Under the pieces are notes generated by a model. It was not told where the DNA came from, did not search any database, and saw only the letters and a list, made by a program, of their open reading frames with translations. The position numbers and the translations under genes are program-made. Positions 1-7,198 of a stretch of 20,187 nt of DNA are shown here, piece by piece. Where the stretch lies: NCBI GenBank assembly GCA_050013795.1, contig JBEKEO010000035.1:1-20187 (forward strand), read 5' to 3'. The DNA is from CAWHOW01 sp050013795 (lineage in GTDB: Bacteria > Bacteroidota > Bacteroidia > Bacteroidales > CG2-30-32-10). Numbering within the stretch: position 1 is the stretch's first letter; each line of letters opens with the position of its first letter.

Positions 1-1644
1 GGCATTGTTGGCGAATCGGGTTCGGGGAAATCGGTTACTTCCTTATCAGTTATGCGGCTTATTTCTTCTCCTCCCGGGAAAATAGCAAGAGGAGAGATTT
101 ACTTCAACAATGGCAGCAGCACCAACCTCTTGAAGTTAGAGGAAAAGCAGATGCGGCATTATCGCGGGAAAGAGATAGCCATGATATTCCAGGAGCCTAT
201 GACCTCGCTCAACCCTGTTATAAAATGCGGCAGGCAGGTAACTGAAGCTATTCGCCTCCATCTAAAATTATCAAAGAAAGCAGCGAAAGAAAAAACCATA
301 CAACTGTTTGAAGAAGTTCAATTGCCAAGGCCTTTGAACATCTTTAACTCTTATCCCCACGAATTATCGGGCGGACAAAAACAACGAGTGATGATTGCGA
401 TGGCCATGTCGTGCAATCCCTCCATCCTCATTGCCGACGAACCCACCACCGCTCTTGATGTTACCGTTCAGAAAACCATACTTGAACTGATGAAAAAACT
501 GCAGGCGGTGCATGGAATGAGCATCATCTTTATTACCCACGACCTTGGCGTGGTTGCAGAAATTGCCGACAAAGTGCTGGTGATGTATAAAGGGAAGATA
601 GTGGAAAGAGGAAATGTGAAAGAAATTTTCGCCAATGCTCAACACCCATACACCAAAGGATTGCTGGCATGCAGGCCAACAATGGAGAAACGTTTAAAGC
701 AACTTCTCGTTGTATCCGATTTTATGCATGAAAACAAAGACGGTATCATTGAAGAGAGAAAATATTCGCTTGCGGAAGTCAATACTAATTTAACTGTTTC
801 CAAAGAAGAAAGAAAAGCTGCTCTTGACAAGCTTTATTCAAAGGTGCCCATACTTGAAGTAAAGAATCTTAAAACATATTTCCCCGTTCGCATAGGCATA
901 TTTGGCAAAGCGAAGGATTATATCCGCGCTGTTGACAATGTAAGTTTCACTGTTTATCCCGGCGAAACATTAGGACTGGTAGGTGAATCTGGTTGCGGCA
1001 AAACCACTTTGGGAAGAACGATTCTTCGCCTTATTGAACCCACTGCAGGAAATGTAATATATAAAGGTGTTGATGTTACCAAACTTTCTACTAACGAATT
1101 GCGCAAGGTGAGGAAGGATTTGCAGATCATTTTCCAGGATCCCTATTCTTCTCTTAACCCCCGCATCAGCATTGGCAGCGCCATTATGGAACCCATGCAG
1201 GTGCATGGCATTTATGCGAATGATAAAGAAAGGAAAGCTAAAGTGTTTGAATTGCTTGAAAGGGTGAATATGTCGGGAAATCAGTTTAATCGTTATCCTC
1301 ACGAATTTTCGGGTGGGCAACGACAGCGTATTTGTATTGCACGTGCACTGGCATTGAACCCTGAATTTATTATTTGCGATGAATCTGTTTCTGCCCTCGA
1401 CGTTTCTATACAGGCACAGGTGCTTAACCTTTTGAATGAATTGAAACATGAATTCGGCTTTTCGTATATTTTTATTTCGCACGATCTTTCCGTGGTAAAA
1501 TTCATGTCCGACAGGATGATAGTGATGAAAGACGGGAAGATACAGGAATATGGAGATGCCGATGATATCTATGCAAACCCCACTACAGATTATACAAGAA
1601 AGTTAATTGATGCTATTCCTAAAGGCGATTTTATAAACAATTAA
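1..1644 (+). CDS. Fused two-domain peptide/nickel ABC transporter ATPase (DppD-DppF type), 5' end missing
   Basis: Cytoplasmic ATPase of an oligo-/dipeptide or nickel ABC importer; it powers uptake through membrane subunits that are not in this window. The reading frame is open from base 1, where the first Walker A (GESGSGKS) is encoded at about 13-36, so only the first ~40 residues are missing. The N-terminal half then has signature LSGGQKQR (about 364-387) and Walker B ILIADEPTTALD. A linker follows, then a second cassette with Walker A GESGCGKT (about 982-1005), signature FSGGQRQR (about 1306) and Walker B FIICDESVSALD. Both cassettes keep the catalytic Glu and the 'THDLGVV/SHDLSVV' switch His, so both ATP sites look active. 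DppD and DppF are usually separate genes; the head-to-tail fusion is common in Bacteroidota and some other bacteria. The transported substrate cannot be read from the ATPase. The next gene is convergent, 18 bp away. Confidence 0.93.
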   Translation, partial: GIVGESGSGKSVTSLSVMRLISSPPGKIARGEIYFNNGSSTNLLKLEEKQMRHYRGKEIAMIFQEPMTSLNPVIKCGRQVTEAIRLHLKLSKKAAKEKTIQLFEEVQLPRPLNIFNSYPHELSGGQKQRVMIAMAMSCNPSILIADEPTTALDVTVQKTILELMKKLQAVHGMSIIFITHDLGVVAEIADKVLVMYKGKIVERGNVKEIFANAQHPYTKGLLACRPTMEKRLKQLLVVSDFMHENKDGIIEERKYSLAEVNTNLTVSKEERKAALDKLYSKVPILEVKNLKTYFPVRIGIFGKAKDYIRAVDNVSFTVYPGETLGLVGESGCGKTTLGRTILRLIEPTAGNVIYKGVDVTKLSTNELRKVRKDLQIIFQDPYSSLNPRISIGSAIMEPMQVHGIYANDKERKAKVFELLERVNMSGNQFNRYPHEFSGGQRQRICIARALALNPEFIICDESVSALDVSIQAQVLNLLNELKHEFGFSYIFISHDLSVVKFMSDRMIVMKDGKIQEYGDADDIYANPTTDYTRKLIDAIPKGDFINN

Positions 1645-1662
1645 TGTTTGTTTCGAAAAGCA

Positions 1663-2277
1663 TTATTTGCTTACATTCATCTTTATTCTTGAAGTAAGAA
1701 TATCAATGGCTACATGATTAGCGCCACCCTGGGGAACTATTATATCAGCGTAACGTTTGGTAGGCTCAATGAACTGAAGGTGCATGGGCTTTACAAATTT
1801 TTCATAATGATCGAGTACTTCTTGGAACGAGCGACCTCTTTCTTCTATATCCCTTTTGATAATTCGCATTAGCCTGTCGTCGGGGTCTGCATCAACAAAA
1901 ACTTTAACATCAAGCCGTTCGCGCATCTTGGGATTTGTAAGTATAAGGATGCCTTCAACTATAATAACTTCTTTTGGTTCAATTGGAATTGTTTCTTTGG
2001 AACGGGCACAGGTTAGGTAGGAATAAATAGGCATTCCTATGGTTTTGCCTTCTTTCAACAAGTCGATGTGCTTATTCAACAAACTGAATTCTATAGATGA
2101 AGGATGGTCAAAATTCTTTTTCGCCCTTTCTTCCGGAGAAAGATGGCCATTATCTTTGTAATATGAATCCTGCGGAATAATGGTTACGGTATCTTTCGGC
2201 AAACGCTTGATGATTTGCTTGACAACGGTTGATTTACCGGAACCCGAACCTCCTGCTATACCAATAATAAGCATCAT
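1663..2277 (-). CDS. udk: Uridine kinase
   Basis: Cytoplasmic kinase of the pyrimidine salvage pathway that phosphorylates uridine and cytidine to UMP and CMP. The 204-residue length is normal for bacterial Udk (about 205-215). The P-loop GGSGSGKS is at residues 9-16. FDHPSSIEF (56-64) carries the nucleoside-contacting Asp, PIYSYLTCARS (83-93) matches the family's PxYDY...R stretch with Ser in place of Asp, and the lid motif KRDIEERGRS is at 141-150. Two Met codons open the gene (2277 and 2274), and either could start it. A perfect TAnnTTTG -7 element lies 23-30 bases upstream on the same strand, which fits a monocistronic transcript. The gene converges on the ABC ATPase gene and diverges from the glutamine synthetase gene. 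Panthothenate kinase or phosphoribulokinase relatives are less likely given the Udk-specific motifs. Confidence 0.93.
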   Translation of the reverse strand: MMLIIGIAGGSGSGKSTVVKQIIKRLPKDTVTIIPQDSYYKDNGHLSPEERAKKNFDHPSSIEFSLLNKHIDLLKEGKTIGMPIYSYLTCARSKETIPIEPKEVIIVEGILILTNPKMRERLDVKVFVDADPDDRLMRIIKRDIEERGRSFQEVLDHYEKFVKPMHLQFIEPTKRYADIIVPQGGANHVAIDILTSRIKMNVSK

Positions 2278-2299
2278 TGATTTGTTTTAAATGAGATAA

Positions 2300-2307
2300 C
2301 AAAAGTA
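2300..2307 (-). promoter_or_regulatory. Bacteroidota -7 element for udk
   Basis: The minus strand reads TACTTTTG, a perfect TAnnTTTG match, 23 bases before the first Met codon of udk. No TTG was found at the expected 19-21 nt upstream spacing; a TTTG lies 13 nt upstream instead. So only the -7 half is well supported. Confidence 0.45.
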
Positions 2308-2500
2308 TCAAATCACCTGACAAAATAAAAGAAATATGATAAAAAGAATTAGACATGCGCTGAATATAAAAAACTCATTTAAACACCTGTTTTTTATTTA
2401 TTGACAGTAACGATTTTTATACTCCTTACGTAAAACCTGTTCAGAATGATATTTTTTATATCTTCACAGCAGTTTAATTCAGAAATTAATCCATAGAAAT

Positions 2501-4003
2501 ATGAAAGATTTTGATAGCTTATTAAATCCGAATCCGCTCGTTAAATACCTTAATAAACCCTCTAAGGATTTTACTAAAAGCGACATTTTCCGTTATATTG
2601 AAAATAACGGTATTGAAATGGTCAACTTCAGGTATGTTGGCGGTGATGGTCGCTTAAAAACATTGAATTTTATCATCAATAGCAAAAAGCATCTTGATGC
2701 CCTTATCTCATCGGGCGAAAGGGTTGATGGTTCAAGCTTGTTTTCATATATCGAAGCTGGTTCAAGTGATCTGTATGTTGTTCCTCGTTTTCGATCAGCA
2801 TTCAGGAACCCGTTCAATGAAATCCCAACGCTTGACATCATGTGTTCATACCTTAACAAAGATGGGATGCCTTTGACAAGTTCCCCGGAATATATTTTAA
2901 GGAAATCTCAGGAAATACTCATTCAAAAGACAGGTCTTTCATTTGAAGCAATGGGAGAACTTGAGTATTATGTGATAAGCGAAAATGAAGGATTGTACCC
3001 TGTGCAAGACCAGAAAGGCTATCATGAATCTGTTCCTTTTGCTAAATGGGAAAAACTTAGAATAGAAGCCATGCGGGCAATTGCACAAACCGGTGGACTT
3101 ATAAAATATGGACACTCTGAAGTGGGTAATTTTTATATTGAAAATACAGTTTACGAACAAAACGAAATAGAATTTCTTCCAACTGACGTGCAAGATGCGG
3201 CTGATCAACTTATCATTGCAAAATGGATACTTAGGGTGATTGCATACAAACATGGCGTTACCATTAGCTTTGCCCCAAAGATAACAGTAGGTAAAGCAGG
3301 CAGCGGCATGCATATCCATACCCGCCTGATGAAAGACGGAAAGAATATGATGGTGGAAAACGGAGAGTTATCATCTATTGCAAAAAAAGCAATTGCGGGT
3401 TACCTTCAGCTGGCTCCTTCTTTAACGGCATTTGGAAACACCATACCTACTTCATACTTCCGCCTTGTTCCGCATCAGGAAGCTCCAACCAATATTTGCT
3501 GGGGAGACAGGAATCGTTCTGTCCTTGTAAGAGTTCCGCTTGGATGGACCGGAAATGCCAACATGATTAAATCTGCAAACCCCTTAGAAGCAACAGATAA
3601 TACTGACTATTCAGACAAACAAACTGTAGAGTTTCGTTGCCCGGATGGCTCGGCTGACATTTACCTGTTACTGGCCGGTCTTACCGTTGCCGCAAGATAT
3701 GGACTTGAAATGGATAACTCTCTAGAATATGCCAAGAAGACTTATGTGGGAGTAAATATTTTCAAAGACGAATATAAAGAATTATGCAATAATCTAGCTC
3801 ACCTGCCCGTATCCTGCTGGGAGTCGGCAGATTGCCTGAAAAAGCAAACTGATATTTATAAACAATATGATGTATTTACACAAGACCTGATTGAGGGTAT
3901 GGTAAAAGAACTTAAAAGTTATAATGATACAGGATTACGTGAAAAGATTTCAGGAAACTATGCTGAACTGATGAAACTTGTAAATACATTTATTCATTGC
4001 TGA
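2501..4003 (+). CDS. Glutamine synthetase type I family protein
   Basis: ATP-dependent ligase forming glutamine from glutamate and ammonia, the main ammonium-assimilation step, if it has the usual activity. At 500 residues it is longer than E. coli GlnA (469). The beta-grasp N-terminal domain holds VDGSSLFSYI (75-84), the Asp/Ser latch. Metal-site Glu residues are in GELEYY (E153, E155), HSEV (E207) and NEIEF (E222). GSGMHIH (267-273) holds the metal/ATP His pair. RLVPHQEAP (321-329) and DRNRSVLVRVP (336-346) hold the substrate/ATP Arg and Glu residues, and VEFRCPD is at 376-382. The core is therefore intact. Two details differ from GlnA: about seven extra residues between E207 and E222, and PDGSADIYL where GlnA has PDPSANPYL. 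No clear adenylylation loop was found. The start is the first Met after stops and lacks a strong ribosome site. A gamma-glutamyl ligase of the same fold (PuuA-like) is the main alternative. Confidence 0.82.
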   Translation: MKDFDSLLNPNPLVKYLNKPSKDFTKSDIFRYIENNGIEMVNFRYVGGDGRLKTLNFIINSKKHLDALISSGERVDGSSLFSYIEAGSSDLYVVPRFRSAFRNPFNEIPTLDIMCSYLNKDGMPLTSSPEYILRKSQEILIQKTGLSFEAMGELEYYVISENEGLYPVQDQKGYHESVPFAKWEKLRIEAMRAIAQTGGLIKYGHSEVGNFYIENTVYEQNEIEFLPTDVQDAADQLIIAKWILRVIAYKHGVTISFAPKITVGKAGSGMHIHTRLMKDGKNMMVENGELSSIAKKAIAGYLQLAPSLTAFGNTIPTSYFRLVPHQEAPTNICWGDRNRSVLVRVPLGWTGNANMIKSANPLEATDNTDYSDKQTVEFRCPDGSADIYLLLAGLTVAARYGLEMDNSLEYAKKTYVGVNIFKDEYKELCNNLAHLPVSCWESADCLKKQTDIYKQYDVFTQDLIEGMVKELKSYNDTGLREKISGNYAELMKLVNTFIHC

Positions 4004-4035
4004 GAAAATTCCGTTATTCAATTTCAACTTACAAA

Positions 4036-4065
4036 AAAAAGACCATCCGAAAGGATGGTCTTTTT
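4036..4065. terminator. Bidirectional intrinsic terminator, GAAA tetraloop
   Basis: The arms AGACCATCC (4040-4048) and GGATGGTCT (4053-4061) close a GAAA tetraloop (4049-4052). A-tract 4032-4040 and T-tract 4061-4065 flank the stem, so either strand gives a GC stem followed by U residues. It lies between the convergent glutamine synthetase and HU genes and can end both transcripts. Confidence 0.9.
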
Positions 4066-4084
4066 AAATATAATCATTTTAATT

Positions 4085-4357
4085 TTACTTAACAGATTTT
4101 GCAAGAGCAGCACCTGCCTTAAATTTAGATACTTTCTTAGCAGCAATATTGATTTTCTTGCCAGTCTGAGGATTACGTCCTATTCTTGCAGCTCTTTTAG
4201 CTACTGAGAAAGAACCGAAACCAACGAGGATAACGCCTTCGCCTTTTTTCAGAGATTTGCTGATTGAGTTTACTGTAGCATCAAGTGCTTTGCATGCATC
4301 AACTTTGGTTAATTTTGCTTCTTTAGCAATTGCATCAATTAATTGTGATTTGTTCAT
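4085..4357 (-). CDS. HU family DNA-binding protein
   Basis: Small basic histone-like protein that binds and bends DNA as a dimer and helps organise the nucleoid. The 90-residue length is exactly that of bacterial HU. The N-terminal helices are at 3-38, the core is GFGSFSVAKRAAR (46-58), and the DNA-intercalating arm is GRNPQTGKKINIAA (60-73), with Pro63 at its classical position. The C-terminus FKAGAALAKSVK matches the family FKxGKxL ending. The start is the only well-placed Met. It is preceded by a Bacteroidota promoter ending 45 bases upstream, with an AT-rich leader. It shares a terminator with the convergent glutamine synthetase gene. IHF-type proteins are possible in principle, but the sequence is closer to HU. 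Confidence 0.95.
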   Translation of the reverse strand: MNKSQLIDAIAKEAKLTKVDACKALDATVNSISKSLKKGEGVILVGFGSFSVAKRAARIGRNPQTGKKINIAAKKVSKFKAGAALAKSVK

Positions 4358-4402
4358 GATTTTAAAGATTAATTAATTAAACATAGGTTAATTATACATT
4401 TG

Positions 4403-4432
4403 CAAAGATAAACAAAAAATATATTCTCACAA
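4403..4432 (-). promoter_or_regulatory. Bacteroidota promoter (TTG-N19-TATCTTTG) for the HU gene
   Basis: On the minus strand, TTG at 4432-4430 is followed after 19 nt by TATCTTTG at 4410-4403, a perfect TAnnTTTG element. This is the standard sigma-ABfr-type -33/-7 layout of the phylum. Transcription would begin near 4396, giving a leader of about 40 nt ahead of the HU start. Confidence 0.75.
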
Positions 4433-4617
4433 TATTATTAATATTTTTTTAAAAAAAATATTTATTATTTTTTAAAGCAAGCCATTCTAACCAATTTTAA
4501 TGACCATTTTCCCATATTAATGATTTTTAAGAATTGTAGAAAATTGTTTTTGTGGTAATTCCTATTTGTTGCTCAATAAAAAATTTGACATTAAATAACC
4601 TTTATTGGTAGTATAAC

Positions 4618-4667
4618 TTCACAAGAAAAAAATATTCAAATCGAAATCATTTTCATTTTTTTGTGAA
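4618..4667. repeat. Inverted repeat TTCACAA...TTGTGAA upstream of hsp20
   Basis: The perfect 7-nt arms TTCACAA (4618-4624) and TTGTGAA (4661-4667) are separated by 36 nt. TATA lies outside each arm with small offsets, extending the symmetry imperfectly. The region between is A-rich then T-rich, so it could also form a longer weak hairpin. This could be a protein-binding site or chance in AT-rich DNA. Confidence 0.35.
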
Positions 4668-4710
4668 ATATAATTTTTGTCAGTTTAAATTGCTGTAACC
4701 TGCTCCAATT

Positions 4711-4725
4711 AAGACATTCTGTCTT
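4711..4725. repeat. Short perfect palindrome AAGACA-TTC-TGTCTT
   Basis: Two perfect 6-nt arms around a 3-nt centre form a 15-nt dyad 134 bases upstream of the hsp20 start. It has the size of a dimeric repressor operator or a tiny hairpin. No second copy was noticed in the window. Confidence 0.35.
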
Positions 4726-4845
4726 GTGTAAATATGTTTTAAATGACATTTTGTAAGAAATTATCCTTCTTTTTATTAAAAATTGCTGTGGTATAGAATT
4801 TGAAAAGCATACTCATAAATGAACAAAAAGTCAAACTTAAATAAT

Positions 4846-4850
4846 GGAGG
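4846..4850 (+). promoter_or_regulatory. Shine-Dalgarno site GGAGG deciding the hsp20 start
   Basis: GGAGG ends 8 nt before the ATG at 4859, ideal spacing. An in-frame ATG at 4844 overlaps this site and so is unlikely to be the start. Strong Shine-Dalgarno sites are uncommon in this phylum and the other genes here mostly lack them. The segment TTATCCTTC (4761-4769) is complementary to GGAGGATAA (4846-4854) with one G-U pair. Confidence 0.75.
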
Positions 4851-4858
4851 ATAAAAAA

Positions 4859-5278
4859 ATGAAACTGGTAAAATTTAACAATCAGCCAATGCTGTCAGAC
4901 ATTTTCGAAGACTTTGAAAAAAGATTTTTCTATCCTTTTAAATATGAAGGATCAATGCCTGCAGCTAATATTACAGAAAACGAAAAGTCATTTCAAATTG
5001 AACTTGCAGTTCCTGGAATGACTAAACAGGACTTCAAGATCAATCTTGAAAACAATGTACTGACCGTTTCTTCTGAAAAGGAAAGTGAAAAAAGCGAGGA
5101 AACTAAAGGTTACACAAGAAAAGAATTTACTTTCGGTTCTTTCACGCGCTCATTCACGCTTCCCAAAATAGTAGAAACCGAGCAAATTAAAGCTTCTTAC
5201 GAAAATGGAATTCTAAAAATGGAATTACCTAAGAAAGCTGAAGCTGCAAAAATCACAAAAGAAATTGCAATTGCATAA
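4859..5278 (+). CDS. Small heat-shock protein, Hsp20/alpha-crystallin family
   Basis: ATP-independent cytoplasmic chaperone that binds unfolding proteins as large oligomers. The 139-residue product begins MKLVKFNNQP, the usual opening of Bacteroidota Hsp20 proteins, and is read from the ATG at 4859 because an ideal GGAGG lies 8 nt before it. An upstream ATG (4844) would add MEDKK. The alpha-crystallin domain runs from about residue 35 (PAANITENE) to about 130. It includes AVPGMTKQDFKI and the family's conserved closing motif SYENGILKMELPKK. The C-terminal tail has IAI, an IxI/V motif that docks neighbouring subunits. The gene stands alone: a strong terminator follows, and a long AT-rich region precedes it. 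Heat induction is likely by family; a pairing that could hide its ribosome site is noted in the findings. Confidence 0.93.
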   Translation: MKLVKFNNQPMLSDIFEDFEKRFFYPFKYEGSMPAANITENEKSFQIELAVPGMTKQDFKINLENNVLTVSSEKESEKSEETKGYTRKEFTFGSFTRSFTLPKIVETEQIKASYENGILKMELPKKAEAAKITKEIAIA

Positions 5279-5299
5279 AGTGGTGGGAGGAAGTAGTGT

Positions 5300-5328
5300 A
5301 AAAAAGGAGGAATGATTCCTCCTTTTTT
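5300..5328 (+). terminator. Intrinsic terminator after hsp20
   Basis: AAGGAGGAA (5304-5312) pairs with TTCCTCCTT (5316-5324) around a TGA loop. The pairing extends through flanking A and T runs, leaving a U-rich 3' end at 5323-5329. It lies 22 bases past the hsp20 stop codon. Confidence 0.9.
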
Positions 5329-5375
5329 TATTTCTCAACAACAAGCTGTGAGTATTTTTTTATTAAATGTAAGGT

Positions 5376-5406
5376 TTTGGTCAAAGCCAGGTAATATCTT
5401 TATTTG
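5376..5406 (+). promoter_or_regulatory. Probable promoter of the NlpC/P60 lipoprotein gene
   Basis: TTTG (5376-5379) is followed after 19 nt by TTTATTTG (5399-5406), which matches TAnnTTTG at all but the second base. An overlapping TATCTTTA (5395-5402) is also one mismatch off. The start codon is about 32 bases further on. Confidence 0.4.
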
Positions 5407-5437
5407 TTCAAATTCATAATAAGAACAAATTACAGGG

Positions 5438-5977
5438 ATGAAAAAAATCGAAGCTTTTAAGTTTTTATATTTTTCTCTTATACTGGCGTTCCTGATAATT
5501 GCCTGCCATACAACAAAACATACCTTTGCACCTCCTGTTTCTTCGGAGGACGATTTTTATAAAAAGTATTCAAAGATACTTGGAGTAAAATTGACAGGTT
5601 TAGAGGACAAGAAATTTATTGAAGAAGTTGCTGGATGGATGGGAACACCTTATTTATATGGAGGTGAAACCACAAAAGGAGTTGATTGTTCCGGCTTTGT
5701 TAAAATACTTTATAAGGATGTTTATAATTTAAATCTTTACCGTACTGCTTTTGACCTGACAAAAAACTGCGATTCCGTTAATAAAAAAGATCTGAAAACA
5801 GGCGACCTTATCTTTTTTAAGATCAATAGCGATAAGATCTCTCACGTAGGAATCTATATCAATGATGGCAAATTTATACATGCATCTTCTGCAAAAGGGG
5901 TTATCATCAGCGACCTGAATGAAGCCTACTATAAAAAATACTTTTTCTCGGCAGGCAGGTTAAAAAATCTGAAATAA
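5438..5977 (+). CDS. NlpC/P60 family lipoprotein, putative cell-wall peptidase
   Basis: Secreted lipoprotein with a papain-like cysteine peptidase domain that cleaves peptidoglycan stem peptides, typically D-Glu to diamino acid bonds, in the periplasm. The N-terminus has two Lys residues, a hydrophobic stretch (8-21) and lipobox LIIAC with the modified Cys at residue 23. The catalytic domain starts near residue 58. YGGETTKGVDCSGFV gives the nucleophile Cys84, ISHVGIYIND gives His136, and KFIHAS gives His148 as the third polar residue, so the triad is complete. At 179 residues it is a minimal single-domain member with no SH3b or LysM targeting domain, similar in layout to E. coli Spr (MepS) and NlpC. 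A terminator lies before it, so it is probably transcribed alone. The exact bond cut is not readable. Confidence 0.9.
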   Translation: MKKIEAFKFLYFSLILAFLIIACHTTKHTFAPPVSSEDDFYKKYSKILGVKLTGLEDKKFIEEVAGWMGTPYLYGGETTKGVDCSGFVKILYKDVYNLNLYRTAFDLTKNCDSVNKKDLKTGDLIFFKINSDKISHVGIYINDGKFIHASSAKGVIISDLNEAYYKKYFFSAGRLKNLK

Positions 5978-6019
5978 TTATTTTAACGTTTTATTGTTTA
6001 CAAAATAGCAAAGAAGGCA

Positions 6020-7096
6020 TCAGAAAAAATGCCTGAAAGGAATTAACACTCTTTCAAAGGAGCGCTGTATCAGTGTGCGGTCCTGCCATTTTTTATAATC
6101 GAAGGGGGTACAGTCGCCAATGGTTTCGTTTATGTGATTTTCGAGCAGGTGAATGATCCTTTTTTCTTTCCCATACAGGTTAATCTCATGCATGAAGCGG
6201 AAACTCCTGTAATCAAAATTGGAAGAACCCACAATAAAATCACTTCTGTCGGCAAGAAAAACCTTTGCGTGAAGGTTCCTTGGCGTATAAAACAAAATTT
6301 CCACTTTGCCTTTATGCATCTCGCCAAGATAACGGTTACGCAAAATATCAACAACATTAACATCGGAATGCTGCGGAGAAATAATTTTAACATTTACCCC
6401 CCTCTGCGCCGCTTCAATCAAAGCTTTTCGCATATAACTGCCGGGAAGGAAATATGGCGTTTCAATAACAATTTCTTTTTGGGCGCTCCTGATAAGATCG
6501 ATAAATTTTTTGCGTGTAGGCTGAAAAACAGTTGTAGGTACATCGCGCAGAATTTCGAAACCATTATAAAAAAGTGATTTTGTAGAGGTTAATTTATCGT
6601 AAATATATTTATTATATATCCTGCAGCTTTCCAAATATGCTTCTTTAAAGGTTTTGGTAATATCGCCTATCATGCGCAATGAAGATTCCCTCCAGTTCAT
6701 GGCGTAGGCGGCAATGTTAGCAGAACTGATATAAGTAACCATATCATCAATCATGATGAGTTTCCTGTGGTTGCGGCGGTGGCTCTTGGTGAAGGAGTCG
6801 ACGCTGAGCCTTAACTTTTTAAAGAACCTGACTTCTGCGCCGTACTTTATCATTTCGGAAAAAAAGCTTTGCGAAACATAAGCGCCAACAGAATCTATCA
6901 TCAGTTTTACTGTAACTCCCTGCTTGGCTTTCTTGGTAAGTACATCGCGGAACTTGATTCCTATCTGGTCGTTGCCGTATTTGTAGGTTTCAATGTAAAT
7001 ATAATTTTCTGCCTGTTCAATATCTTCGAGCATCGCATGGTACATGTGAAAAGGATCGTCGTAGAAACGGTATTGCGGGCTTTTTGAAATAGGCAT
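6020..7096 (-). CDS. Phospholipase D-type phosphatidyltransferase, cardiolipin synthase-like
   Basis: Enzyme with two HKD half-sites, probably transferring a phosphatidyl group to make cardiolipin at the inner membrane face. Of 358 residues, the first HKD motif is HRKLIMID (H110, K112, D117), and the second is HAKVFLAD (H276, K278, D283). Each is followed by a family stretch: YISSANIAAYAMNWRE (122-137) and VGSSNFDYRSFR (289-300). Both sites look active. There is no N-terminal transmembrane pair as in ClsA, so it resembles ClsB or other short PLD enzymes; attachment would be peripheral, helped by the basic, aromatic C-terminus. The start at 7096 is the first Met upstream of conserved sequence. 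It diverges from the SIMPL gene and converges on the NlpC/P60 gene. A PLD-type phospholipase or nuclease is possible, but the motif context favours cardiolipin synthase. Confidence 0.85.
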   Translation of the reverse strand: MPISKSPQYRFYDDPFHMYHAMLEDIEQAENYIYIETYKYGNDQIGIKFRDVLTKKAKQGVTVKLMIDSVGAYVSQSFFSEMIKYGAEVRFFKKLRLSVDSFTKSHRRNHRKLIMIDDMVTYISSANIAAYAMNWRESSLRMIGDITKTFKEAYLESCRIYNKYIYDKLTSTKSLFYNGFEILRDVPTTVFQPTRKKFIDLIRSAQKEIVIETPYFLPGSYMRKALIEAAQRGVNVKIISPQHSDVNVVDILRNRYLGEMHKGKVEILFYTPRNLHAKVFLADRSDFIVGSSNFDYRSFRFMHEINLYGKEKRIIHLLENHINETIGDCTPFDYKKWQDRTLIQRSFERVLIPFRHFF

Positions 7097-7161
7097 AAAC
7101 GGCTTAATGAAAAATAACTATAGATTAAACGATGAATTCCGCTTTTTGATTCAATTTTAAA

Positions 7162-7169
7162 TAAATTTG
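7162..7169 (+). promoter_or_regulatory. Bacteroidota -7 element (TAAATTTG) for the SIMPL gene
   Basis: Perfect TAnnTTTG match 29 bases ahead of the ATG at 7199. The nearest upstream TTTG (7145-7148) is only 13 nt away, shorter than the usual 19-21, so the -33 half is uncertain. Confidence 0.5.
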
Positions 7170-7198
7170 CAGTTCAATAAAACAAAATTACTAAAAAA

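Larger units (their letters stand above)
4411..4858. other. AT-rich intergenic region between HU and hsp20 genes
   Basis: About 450 bases with no supported gene, very rich in A and T. It contains the -33 end of the HU promoter and two inverted repeats, described separately at 4618-4667 and 4711-4725. Near the right end are a pyrimidine stretch that could pair with the hsp20 ribosome site and the leader of hsp20. I found no perfect TAnnTTTG element for hsp20: TATGTTTT (4733-4740) and AATTTTTG (4672-4679) are one-mismatch candidates without a matching TTG. No tRNA or CRISPR structure was seen. A small RNA cannot be excluded. Confidence 0.6.

Noticed and set aside
970..1482. 170-codon open frame on the minus strand inside the ABC ATPase gene
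   Set aside because: It lies antisense to conserved ATPase motifs, its product is His/Asn/Phe-rich without recognisable features, and it has no promoter.
4844..4858. Upstream ATG as the hsp20 start
   Set aside because: This ATG overlaps the GGAGG ribosome site that is ideally spaced for the ATG at 4859, and the shorter form starts like other Bacteroidota Hsp20 proteins.
4411..4858. CRISPR array, tRNA or mobile-element end in the AT-rich gap
   Set aside because: No repeated unit with spacers, no cloverleaf with a T-loop, and no terminal repeats or target duplication were found; only short inverted repeats are present.
6015..6034. Hairpin AGGCAT...ATGCCT at the 3' end of the cardiolipin synthase-like gene
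   Set aside because: Only six pairs with an eight-nt loop and no T-run on either strand; it also overlaps the coding end, so a terminator call is not supported.
6134..6577. 147-codon open frame on the plus strand opposite the cardiolipin synthase-like gene
   Set aside because: Antisense to both halves of a conserved HKD enzyme; the translation shows no family likeness and looks like a codon-usage shadow.
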